Below, piece after piece: positions 9,192 through 17,863 of a DNA stretch of 64,000 bases. This DNA is from Alkalispirillum mobile (GTDB taxonomy: Bacteria; Pseudomonadota; Gammaproteobacteria; Nitrococcales; Halorhodospiraceae). The notes beneath the pieces were generated by a model. The model worked only from the letters and a program-made list of their open reading frames with translations. It searched no databases and had not been told where the DNA came from. The DNA lies in contig NZ_RCDA01000005.1 of NCBI RefSeq assembly GCF_003664325.1, positions 1 through 64,000 on the forward strand, read 5' to 3'. Both the position numbers and the translations under genes were made by a program. Each line of letters opens with the position of its first letter. The first letter of the stretch is position 1.

Positions 9192-10202
9192 ATGCCCCGT
9201 ACAAACATGTTTGTGGCCACCCTGGTCCTTGGGCTTTGGGCCGGGATGGCGTACCCAGCGGATGAGGAAAGGCCCTCGACACCCATATTGGGGGCCGAGG
9301 AACAGCAGGCCAAAGAAGAAGGCATGCGCCTGTACGGCATCCGCTGGCGCAGCGTAGCCATTTCCCACCTGGAAAAGGCAGCCGAAGCCGGCGATGTCGA
9401 GTCCATGTACTACCTGGGCGAAATCCACCGCTTCATGGACCGCGGCATGTCCCGAGAAGCCATCGACTGGTACCACAGCGCCGCCCAGGGGGGCGATCCC
9501 CACGCCATGCTAAGGCTGGAGTGGGGCATGATCTGCGAGCTCGCCGACATCTGCCCCGAGGACCACGACAGCTGGGTCGATATGGCCCTTGAGCAGGAAC
9601 TGCCCAGAGCCGAGAAGGGCGATCCGGAGGCCATGTCGACCCTCTTCGATGTCTACAACATGCTCGGTGATCCCCGGACAGCCCTGGACTGGCTCGAGCG
9701 TGCCGCCGAGGCCGGCAACCCGGAAGCCCAGGATTGGCTGGGAACCATCACGCAGAACCGATCCGGCGAGCTCCCGCCAAAACTCGAAGACGTCAAAGCC
9801 GCCGAACCCTGGTTCCGCAAGGCCGCCGAGCAGGGCTATGCACCGGCCATGTACAACCTTTCGCTCGCCTTGCGGAAACAGGAGAGGCATGACGAGGACT
9901 GGGAATGGACCCAACAAAGTTCCCAGCACGGCCATATCAGCGGTCGGCTCGCTGTCGGCTGGTGCTACCTGGATCACACATGGGCAGACTTCTGCCCCGA
10001 CGATATAGAGGACCGGATTAAGGGCTGGGCGATACTTCACGCCGTTTACAAAGAAACACGGAATGAAACAGCGGAGGGCATTCTGGGTCGGCACCAGGAC
10101 CTGCTTACCGAAGCAGAAATCGCCGAGGCCGAGAAACTGGCCGAAGACTGGCTGAACCGCGATCCACCGTTGTCCTACTTCCCGCCCAAGTACGGCTTTT
10201 AG
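9192..10202 (+). CDS. B5: secreted Sel1-repeat protein, putative immunity protein
   Basis: 336 residues from the ATG at 9192, which follows GAGGAATTGGCG and starts a good signal peptide (MPRTNMFVATLVLGLWAGMA, cleavage near AYPA). An in-frame ATG at 9132 would add 20 residues and bury the signal peptide, so it was not used. It has a Y-type N block and an a-type middle block, then switches to the NRSGELPPKLEDV linker otherwise seen only in B6. The specific segment includes WTQQSSQHGHISGRLAVGW. The leader is shared with B6. Confidence 0.65.
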   Translation: MPRTNMFVATLVLGLWAGMAYPADEERPSTPILGAEEQQAKEEGMRLYGIRWRSVAISHLEKAAEAGDVESMYYLGEIHRFMDRGMSREAIDWYHSAAQGGDPHAMLRLEWGMICELADICPEDHDSWVDMALEQELPRAEKGDPEAMSTLFDVYNMLGDPRTALDWLERAAEAGNPEAQDWLGTITQNRSGELPPKLEDVKAAEPWFRKAAEQGYAPAMYNLSLALRKQERHDEDWEWTQQSSQHGHISGRLAVGWCYLDHTWADFCPDDIEDRIKGWAILHAVYKETRNETAEGILGRHQDLLTEAEIAEAEKLAEDWLNRDPPLSYFPPKYGF

Positions 10203-10215
10203 AGGCAGGCCTCGC

Positions 10216-11016
10216 ATGGACGCAGCCGGCACCGGCCTTGCCGCCCACAACCACTGCCGCCTGGACCTGTGGCTGACCATGCTCCACCAGGCCCTGGTCG
10301 ATGTCGGCTACGAGCGGGTCGACTGGATCGACGAGGACGCCTTCGAGCAGATGAGCATGCTCGCCTACCTGTCCGCCGTCACCCTGGTCGACGCCAGCCT
10401 GTTCCTGCTGCGCACCACCTACACCATCCGCCAGTGGTTCGAGCGCTTCACCCGCCGCCGCGACATGGCCAGCCGCATCGCCCACGAGCTGGCCACCGAA
10501 GAACCGCCCGAACTGCGCTACGACCCCGAGGCCCGGGAGGCCCACACCCGCCGGGTCCGGCAACTGCGGGCCTGGGTGCGCCAGCTCCCGCCGGAAGCCC
10601 TCGGGCCCCTGCTCGACACCCTGACCAGCGAGCCGAGGGCTTTCGAGGTGGAAGTCGAACACGATGGCCGGAAACAGGTGCAACGCTTCGGGCGCAAGCA
10701 GTCGCTGGTATTCCACCAGCAGGCCATCCTCAACTGCCTGCAGTGGATCGTCTCCGGCGTGGACGACGGCATCTACGGACCAAAGCGCATCTTCTCAGCC
10801 GACGACCCCAACCCGGCCCAGAAGCTGTTCGAGAAGGCCGTGATCCGTATGGGTCGAAACGGACGGCCTACCAGCGAGTCGAGGCGCGATGCCTATGCCG
10901 AGAACCGGGAACGATTGGACAGTTTTATGTCGCGTGGCGGTTCACGGTTTGAGCAGAGCGATATGCGGTCGAAGTACAGACAGAGGGCCGGGTGGCTTTC
11001 CCGGCACATCGAGTAA
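10216..11016 (+). CDS. A6: effector-tail-like protein with 92-residue internal deletion
   Basis: 266 residues. The constant start (MDAAGTGLAAHNHCRL) joins directly to DLWLTMLHQALVDVGYERV, so the basic helix and the whole Gly-rich segment (residues 17-108 of A5) are missing in frame. The junction falls at short matching sequence (GCCGCCTG against GCCACCTG), consistent with a recombination deletion. It uses the long HELATEEPPEL linker as A1 and A2 do, and has the A5-type tail. The membrane-like helix and everything after it are kept. This is the portion all A copies share, which may be the functional minimum. Confidence 0.6.
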   Translation: MDAAGTGLAAHNHCRLDLWLTMLHQALVDVGYERVDWIDEDAFEQMSMLAYLSAVTLVDASLFLLRTTYTIRQWFERFTRRRDMASRIAHELATEEPPELRYDPEAREAHTRRVRQLRAWVRQLPPEALGPLLDTLTSEPRAFEVEVEHDGRKQVQRFGRKQSLVFHQQAILNCLQWIVSGVDDGIYGPKRIFSADDPNPAQKLFEKAVIRMGRNGRPTSESRRDAYAENRERLDSFMSRGGSRFEQSDMRSKYRQRAGWLSRHIE

Positions 11017-11076
11017 ATGCCTTGCTTGGCGCAGCAAGCCCGCAGCGTTGAAGCAGGACTCACCGAGGAATCGGCG

Positions 11077-12090
11077 ATGCCCCGTACGTACGTAATGGTA
11101 GTAATCCTGGTCCTTGGGCTTTGGGCCGGGGTGGCATACCCAGCGGATGAGGAAAGGCTCTCGACACCCATATTGGGGGCCGAGGAACAGCAGGCCAAGG
11201 AAGAAGGCATGCGCCTGTACGGCATCCGCTGGCGCAGCGTGGCCATACCTCATCTGGAAAAGGCAGCCGAAGCCGGCGATGTCGAGTCCATGTACACCCT
11301 GGGCGAGATCCACCGTTTCATGGACCGCGGCATGTCCCGCGAGGCCATCGACTGGTACCACAGCGCCGCCCTGGGGGGCGATCCCCACGCCATGCTCCGG
11401 CTGGAACGAGGCATGATCTGCGAGCTCGCCGACATCTGCCCCGAGGAGCATGACACCTGGGTCGACAAGGCCCTGGAACAGGAACTCCCGAAAGCGAAAG
11501 CCGGCGACACCGAGGCGATGATTGCGCTGCGTTCCATCTACGCCGTGCTCGAACAGCCTGATACGGCCGAACAGTGGCTACGCAAAGCCGCCGAGGCCGG
11601 CAACCCGCATGCCCAGGACTGGTGGGCGCGCAGCATTCAGAACCGCTCTGGCGAGCTCCCGCCAAAGCTCGAAGACGTCAAAGCCGCCGAACCCTGGTTC
11701 CGCAAGGCCGCCGAGCAGGGCTATGCACCGGCCATGAACAACCTGGTGCTCAATCTGATTCGCCAGGAAAAAATGCAGGCGGCCTGGAACTGGGTGATCA
11801 AGGGCTCGGAGCATGGCCATGTTCGAAAGCGCACCACATACGGGTTTTGCCATCTCGGTACCGGGGAACTGATTGATTATTGCCACCCGGATGAACCTGA
11901 TCCCGTCAAAGGCTGGGCCGTCTTGCATGCAGTGTACGAAGAAACGAGGAACAGCACGGCCGAAAGCCTCCTGGGCCGATTCCAACACCTCCTCACCGAC
12001 GAAGAAATCGCCCAGGCCGAGAAACTGGCCGAGGACTGGCTGAACCGCGACCCGCCGTTGTCCTACTTCCCGCCGAAATACGGCTTTTAG
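11077..12090 (+). CDS. B6: secreted Sel1-repeat protein, putative immunity protein
   Basis: 337 residues from the ATG at 11077 (signal peptide MPRTYVMVVILVLGLWAGVA, preceded by GAGGAATCGGCG), parallel to B5. It has a Y-type N block. Its middle block is a third kind (IALRSIYAVLEQPDTAEQWL), the only c-type copy. The specific segment includes WNWVIKGSEHGHVRKRTTYG. The alternative start at 11017 abuts the A6 stop, as in B5. Confidence 0.65.
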   Translation: MPRTYVMVVILVLGLWAGVAYPADEERLSTPILGAEEQQAKEEGMRLYGIRWRSVAIPHLEKAAEAGDVESMYTLGEIHRFMDRGMSREAIDWYHSAALGGDPHAMLRLERGMICELADICPEEHDTWVDKALEQELPKAKAGDTEAMIALRSIYAVLEQPDTAEQWLRKAAEAGNPHAQDWWARSIQNRSGELPPKLEDVKAAEPWFRKAAEQGYAPAMNNLVLNLIRQEKMQAAWNWVIKGSEHGHVRKRTTYGFCHLGTGELIDYCHPDEPDPVKGWAVLHAVYEETRNSTAESLLGRFQHLLTDEEIAQAEKLAEDWLNRDPPLSYFPPKYGF

Positions 12091-12103
12091 GGAAAAGTAG
12101 CGC

Positions 12104-12162
12104 ATGGACGCAGCCGGCACCGGCCTTGCCGCCCACAACCACTGCCGCCTGCTGTGGCAGCC
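12104..12162 (+). pseudogene. A7 stub truncated by IS3 remnant
   Basis: The usual 13-bp spacer after B6 is followed by ATG and the constant A start (MDAAGTGLAAHNHCRLLWQ), identical to other copies. Homology stops at about 12162, where the insertion sequence begins. The rest of this A gene and any B partner are absent on the far side of the element. The insertion was therefore accompanied or followed by a deletion, or the array was cut here by another route. Confidence 0.85.
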
Positions 12163-12167
12163 GGGTT

Positions 12168-12733
12168 CTACCCCATTTCCACGGACGGTTTGGAAACGCT
12201 TGAAAACTTCAGGTCCTGATTGGCGACTCTTCGTCTCATGCGCGGGTTATGGAACCGCTCGATGTAATCGAACAGGTCCGCCTTGGCGACATCGAGGGTC
12301 GGGTACGTCTTGCGGTTCATTCGCTCCCGTTTCAGCATGCCGAAGAAGCCCTCGCAGGCAGCGTTGTCGCCACAGTGGCCAACAGCACTCATGGAGCAAA
12401 GCAGCGCATTGCACTTGAGAAAACGCTGGTAGTCGCCGCGACACTGCCAGACCGCCATTTCAACGGCGCGCAGCACCATCTGACGATCCTGCCGATGGTG
12501 CATCGACCAGCCAACGATCAGCTTGCTGAACAGATCCAGAACCACGCACAGGTAGAGCTTCCCTTAACGTGCATCTGGCGGATGTGGCCCAGCAGCCTGT
12601 GGTTGTCGCGTTGCCGTGGGCTTGGCAGACGCAGCCGCCAATCATAATAGCCGCTTGGCGAGACCTTCAGGCATCGACACATCATGCGAACGGGGAACTC
12701 ATCGCGACAACGCTGGATGGCCTGATACTTCAA
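12168..12733 (-). pseudogene. IS3-family transposase OrfB remnant
   Basis: Two frames together give a shortened OrfB. The start ([20 protein letters not shown], then [11 protein letters not shown]) runs to HIRQMHV. It then jumps to a different frame at [20 protein letters not shown], skipping roughly 100 residues that normally hold the first part of the DDE core. A second loss removes the HSDRG-type segment with the second catalytic Asp: AVWQ runs into CRGDYQRFLKCN. The last conserved part (GDNAACEGFFGMLKRER) is present. It is non-functional as it stands. Confidence 0.85.
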
Positions 12734-13017
12734 GACGACTCCCTGGCAAAGTACGTTGCCGCTTCGCGCAAAACATCCCGTTCCTTCTTCACCCGGGCCA
12801 GTTCGCGCTTTACGCGGGCCAGCTCCTCATCACGCGGGCTGCCCATTCCGCCAAACGCCTGCTGCCCGGCAGCGTCTGCTTCACGCTTCCAGCGCGTCAG
12901 CAGGCTGGCCGCAATGCCCAATTCCCGGGCAACCTGGGCGCAACTGACGCCGGACTGCCGGGCGTGCTCAACCGCACCGCGCTTGAACTCTTCGCTGTAT
13001 CGTCTTCTTTTGGACAT
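12730..13017 (-). CDS. IS3-family transposase OrfA
   Basis: 95 residues from the ATG at 13017. It begins [20 protein letters not shown], the classic IS3 OrfA helix-turn-helix start, and continues [20 protein letters not shown] charged leucine-zipper-like coiled coil follows ([20 protein letters not shown]). It appears intact. OrfB normally starts in an overlapping frame and is made as a fusion by frameshifting; an overlap of four bases with the OrfB remnant is visible here. Confidence 0.9.
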   Translation of the reverse strand: MSKRRRYSEEFKRGAVEHARQSGVSCAQVARELGIAASLLTRWKREADAAGQQAFGGMGSPRDEELARVKRELARVKKERDVLREAATYFARESS

Positions 13018-13086
13018 GAACACTCCTTTTGCCCGTATCGGGCTTTTTAGAAGCGTCCGTAAAATCGGGGGCGACCCCCCTCCATA

Positions 13087-13215
13087 ATGAACCCGACCGA
13101 CGTTTCCACCGCCTCGTTCGCTGACCGCCTGCGGATCACCATGCAGACTGGCGAAGTTCAGGACCAGGCCGAGCACTACCTCGACCTCGCAACAGGAAAC
13201 GCAAGGGGGATGTGA
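13087..13215 (+). CDS. Small hypothetical ORF beside the IS remnant
   Basis: 42 codons from ATG to TGA (MNPTDVSTASFADRLRITMQ and onward, ending NARGM). There is no clear ribosome site. It could be a true small gene, the 5' remnant of a gene broken by whatever brought in the IS, or chance. I do not recognise it, and it shows no similarity to the A or B genes. Confidence 0.25.
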   Translation: MNPTDVSTASFADRLRITMQTGEVQDQAEHYLDLATGNARGM

Positions 13216-13313
13216 ACCGGGGCGTTGGGAGTGCCTGCTCGGCGCCAGCATCGGGGCTTCCTGCCCGCCTCGACAACTCCATGGGTAGGAGGACTCGCCA
13301 AAGAGCGTTGCCC

Positions 13314-13342
13314 TTGGAATACTCGCCCCCCTGGCTGATAAT
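13314..13342 (+). promoter_or_regulatory. Sigma-70-type promoter for ettA
   Basis: TTGGAA (13314-13319) and GATAAT (13337-13342) are separated by exactly 17 bases, about 77 bases before the ettA start. The remainder of the 13216-13419 gap shows no gene. Confidence 0.6.
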
Positions 13343-13419
13343 GCCCGGTTCACAGTCACCTCCCCGGGCCCCTGGCGGCGTGGATCGCGCACGGGCCCCA
13401 AGCAACCGGACGGAGTCCC

Positions 13420-15087
<1,668 letters not shown>

Positions 15088-15094
15088 GCCGCGG

Positions 15095-15919
15095 ATGCTG
15101 GATGACGCCACCCTGTTGGCCCTGCTGGACGAGGACGCCCCCTACGGCGACCTCTCCACCGAGGCCCTGGGTATCGGCCAGGACCCCGGCCACCTGGTAT
15201 TCGGTGCCCGGACGGATATGGTGCCGTGCGGCCTGCAAGGTGCCTGCCGGGTCCTTGAGCTGTCCGGGGCCAGTGCCCGGTGCGATGCCCCCGAGGGCAC
15301 CCCGGTCCGCGCGGGCACCCAGCTGCTGCAGGCGGAGGGCAACGCCGGCGCCCTGCATCGGGCCTGGAAGGTGGCGCAGTACCTGGTAGAACACCTCTCC
15401 GGTATCGCGACCGCCACCCGCGCCCTGTGCCGGGCGGCGGACCCGGTACCGGTCGCCTGTACCCGCCGGGGCTTTCCCGGCACCCGGCGGCTGGCCGCCT
15501 ACGCCGTTCGCACCGGCGGCGGCACCCTGCACCGTACCGGGCTGTCCGATACCCTGCTGGTGACCCCGGAGCACCGGGGGTTCCTGCCCGCCAGCAGCCT
15601 CACCCGACGCCTGCTGGCAGCGCCCAGGGTCCAACCCGGCAAGAAGCTGGTGATCGCCGTCAACAACGAGGCGGAAGCATTGCGGCTGGCGGACCAGGCC
15701 GACATGCTGCAATTGATTCATTTCAGTCCCGATGACCTGGGGCGGGTCCGGCAACGACTGGATGAACGACCGCGCCGGCCGCTGCTGGCCCCCGCAGGCG
15801 GTGTTTCCGTGGAACTTGCCGCCGCCTACCGGGATGCCGGCGCCGATCTGCTGATCAGTTCACAGCCACTGCTCACCCCACCCCTGGCGATCAAGGCCGT
15901 CCTGCAGCCGGCCGGCTGA
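15095..15919 (+). CDS. modD: ModD-like nicotinate-nucleotide pyrophosphorylase homologue
   Basis: 274 residues from the ATG at 15095. The fold family is quinolinate phosphoribosyltransferase (NadC). An N-terminal open-face sandwich (LLDEDAPYGDLSTEALGIG) leads into LVEHLSGIATATRALCRAA, then a TRRGFPGTRRLAAYAVRTGG motif and a barrel with PAGGVSVELAAAYRDAGADL. ModD proteins are NadC paralogues found with molybdate genes, with no firmly proven reaction. No molybdate genes are visible here, so the name rests on sequence pattern only. True NadC usually has TRKTxPGLR where this protein has TRRGFPGTR. It probably shares a transcript with ettA. Confidence 0.7.
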   Translation: MLDDATLLALLDEDAPYGDLSTEALGIGQDPGHLVFGARTDMVPCGLQGACRVLELSGASARCDAPEGTPVRAGTQLLQAEGNAGALHRAWKVAQYLVEHLSGIATATRALCRAADPVPVACTRRGFPGTRRLAAYAVRTGGGTLHRTGLSDTLLVTPEHRGFLPASSLTRRLLAAPRVQPGKKLVIAVNNEAEALRLADQADMLQLIHFSPDDLGRVRQRLDERPRRPLLAPAGGVSVELAAAYRDAGADLLISSQPLLTPPLAIKAVLQPAG

Positions 15920-15964
15920 ACCGCGGGGGCCCTCCGCGGTGACCCCGCGTCTCGAGAAACCGCC

Positions 15965-17086
15965 ATGCGCCGACCGTTGCTCCTCATCTATTGCCTGACC
16001 GCCCTGGCCGCTGGTCTCGGAGCCGCAGCGGCACTGCTTCTTCTGGCAGTCGTCGAGGCCCAACCGCTCCAACTGCTCTCGCCCGAGGTACTCGTCTCCA
16101 CCCTGATTGGCCTGCTGGCGGGCGTTGTGGTCTACCGCCTGGCCATGGCCCGGTGGTCGTTGCGGTCATTGCGCTCCACCCATGAGGCGGTGCTCCACAG
16201 CATGGGGGATGGCCTCTACGTCCTGGATGCCACCGGTCGTATCCGCTACACCAACCCCGCCGCGGAACGCATTCTCGGTTTCGATGCCGACGAGATGATC
16301 GGCCGCAATGCCCATCAGCTCTTCCACGACCCAAGCGGTCAGGCCCACCCGCTTCGCTGCCCGATACTGGAGGCCGCTCGAACCGGTGAGCCCTACCAGA
16401 ACAGCGAGGAGTATTTCCGGCACAAGTCCGGGCGTGCCATCCCGGTGGACGTCACCGCCACGCCGCTGCCTGGTCGGCGTGGCCACGCGGGCGTCGTGAC
16501 CCTGTTCCGGGATATTTCCGAGCGCAAGCGCTGGGAGGAGGAACTTCGGGCGCTCAACCGCGAACTGCAGAGCCAGGCCCTGCAGGACGGGCTCACCGGG
16601 CTGGCCAACCGACGCGCGCTGGAGACCGGCATGCAGCGGGAATGGCGCCGGGCAATGCGCACCGATCGGCCCTTGAGCGTGATCATGCTGGACGTGGACA
16701 AGTTCAAGCCCTACAACGACCACTTCGGCCACCCTCAGGGCGACGAGGTGTTGAAGACCCTCGCGCGAATCCTGGAGGAAAATGCGCGCCGACCCGGCGA
16801 CCTGGCCGCGCGCTACGGGGGCGAGGAATTCACCCTGATGCTGCCGGGTAACGAGGAGGCGGGTAGTCGCCAGGTGGCGGAGGAAATCCGGCAGGCCATG
16901 CTGGATGCACGGATCAGGCAGGCCCCGTCGGGCGGCAGCCCCTATGTCACGGTCAGTCTTGGCGTGGCGGTCGTGGTGGCACCCCGACAGCACAGCCCGG
17001 AACAGGCACTGGCAGCGGCCGACGCGGCCCTGTACGAGGCCAAGCAGGCCGGGCGTAACCGCGTCAGGGTGACAGTAATGGAGTGA
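15965..17086 (+). CDS. Membrane-bound PAS-GGDEF diguanylate cyclase
   Basis: 373 residues. Two membrane helices (about residues 5-30 and 42-60) are followed by a PAS domain (about 72-185; GDGLYVLDATGRIRYTNPAA, FRDISERKRW). A short coiled linker leads to a GGDEF domain with the active-site variant GGEEF at 285-289. An inhibitory I-site RPGD sits at 276-279, the correct five residues upstream. It should make c-di-GMP from two GTP with product inhibition. DVDKFKPYNDHFGHPQGD is the metal and substrate loop. The signal sensed by PAS is unknown. It is monocistronic by position. Confidence 0.9.
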   Translation: MRRPLLLIYCLTALAAGLGAAAALLLLAVVEAQPLQLLSPEVLVSTLIGLLAGVVVYRLAMARWSLRSLRSTHEAVLHSMGDGLYVLDATGRIRYTNPAAERILGFDADEMIGRNAHQLFHDPSGQAHPLRCPILEAARTGEPYQNSEEYFRHKSGRAIPVDVTATPLPGRRGHAGVVTLFRDISERKRWEEELRALNRELQSQALQDGLTGLANRRALETGMQREWRRAMRTDRPLSVIMLDVDKFKPYNDHFGHPQGDEVLKTLARILEENARRPGDLAARYGGEEFTLMLPGNEEAGSRQVAEEIRQAMLDARIRQAPSGGSPYVTVSLGVAVVVAPRQHSPEQALAAADAALYEAKQAGRNRVRVTVME

Positions 17087-17135
17087 CGCCGGGCGGGAAA
17101 AGCGGGCACCGTCCATGGCACCCCATCGCGGGCGC

Positions 17136-17687
17136 TCAGGGCGCCTGGTAGATCTTGTCCCGGTTCATGTCGGTGCTCCAGGGCAACCCGGAGTTCTGCC
17201 AGCCGTTCACCACCCGCTGGCCCTCATGCTCGCCTTCACTGGCCGGATCCCCCTGGAAACCGTTTTCCACGTAGAAGACATTGGGGAAGCCCGCGTCCCG
17301 CAGGTACTCGGCACTGGGCTCTCCCCGGTCGCTGCCGGAGCGGCACATGGTGATGATCATGGCGTCCTCGGGCAGGCCCCGCTCTTCCAGCGCCCGGCCC
17401 ACGGCGTCGGCAAAGTCATCGTTGATCGGCATGGCAAAGTGGTTGTTCTGTTCCATCCAGCCATCGGTGTCGACCATCCGGAAGGGGATGTTGGCGTGCA
17501 CCACGTCGGTAAAGCCAACGAACATGATCTCCACCGGGTCACGCACATCGATGAACAGCAGCTCATCCCCTTCCGCCTGCACGCGCTCGTAAGTCTCTTC
17601 CGGGGTCAAGGCCCAGTCTTCGGCCAACACCGGGCCACTCAGGCCCAGCCCCAGGGCCAGGCAGGCGGTCATTATAAATCGATGCAT
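17136..17687 (-). CDS. Secreted rhodanese-domain protein
   Basis: 183 residues from the ATG at 17687, placed behind AGGAGGAAACC. The start gives a signal peptide (MHRFIMTACLALGLGLSGPV, cleavage near VLA), so it should be periplasmic. A single rhodanese domain follows (LLFIDVRDPVEIMFVGFTDV, with active-site loop CRSGSDRG). The catalytic Cys is present, so sulfur transfer or a related thiol function is possible. A longer in-frame reading from 17837 was rejected because it buries the signal peptide. The partner is not evident from the neighbours. Confidence 0.8.
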   Translation of the reverse strand: MHRFIMTACLALGLGLSGPVLAEDWALTPEETYERVQAEGDELLFIDVRDPVEIMFVGFTDVVHANIPFRMVDTDGWMEQNNHFAMPINDDFADAVGRALEERGLPEDAMIITMCRSGSDRGEPSAEYLRDAGFPNVFYVENGFQGDPASEGEHEGQRVVNGWQNSGLPWSTDMNRDKIYQAP

Positions 17688-17863
17688 GGTTTCCTCCTGT
17701 CGGTCGGGTTGCCACAGCAAATTGCTGAACCGCCGACAACGTATAACACATTCTAGATGTTTTAAATATATTCCTGCCGCGCCGCCCCGCAGAACCGCGG
17801 TTTGATGTGGTATAACCGGGGCAGTTGACCACGCCACCCGCCCCGAAAGGACCCGGACACGTC

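Larger units (their letters stand above)
1..12162 (+). repeat. Tandem array of A-B gene modules (effector-tail/Sel1 cassettes)
   Basis: Six A-B modules of about 1.9-2.1 kb lie head to tail on the plus strand, followed by a stub of a seventh A gene. A genes start at 1772, 3911, 6002, 8103 and 10216, with the stub at 12104; the first A gene enters from the left edge. Every B gene ends with the codons for PPKYGF and a TAG stop. A 13-bp spacer follows (GGAGAGGTCTCGC or a close variant), then the ATG of the next A gene. Long stretches are nearly identical at DNA level, for example the A segment around IDEDAFEQMSMLAYL. Others are unrelated between copies, so the array is mosaic rather than a simple duplication. 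The left boundary is outside the window, and the right boundary is the IS3 remnant at 12163. Confidence 0.95.
12163..13077 (-). mobile_element. Degenerate IS3-family insertion sequence
   Basis: The ends are imperfect inverted repeats. The left end reads GGGTTCTACCCCATTTCCAC; the right end, read on the minus strand from 13077, is GGGTCGCCCCCGATTTTACG. Both continue into a CGGACG match. The minus strand carries a complete OrfA and a broken OrfB in the usual IS3 order. OrfB has lost at least two internal segments, so the element should not move by itself. No clear target duplication was seen (left flank GCAGCC, right flank CCCTCC). Confidence 0.8.

Noticed and set aside
7905-9503. Minus-strand ORF of 532 codons within the array
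   Set aside because: It is the complement of A5 and the flanking parts of B4 and B5, and similar shadows recur over every A copy.
1-12162. CRISPR-like or short tandem repeat array
   Set aside because: The repeated unit is about 2 kb of coding sequence, not short repeats with spacers.
12104-12418. Plus-strand ORF continuing A7 into the insertion sequence
   Set aside because: After codon 20 the frame reads IS3 sequence antisense to the transposase, so it is not a real A gene.
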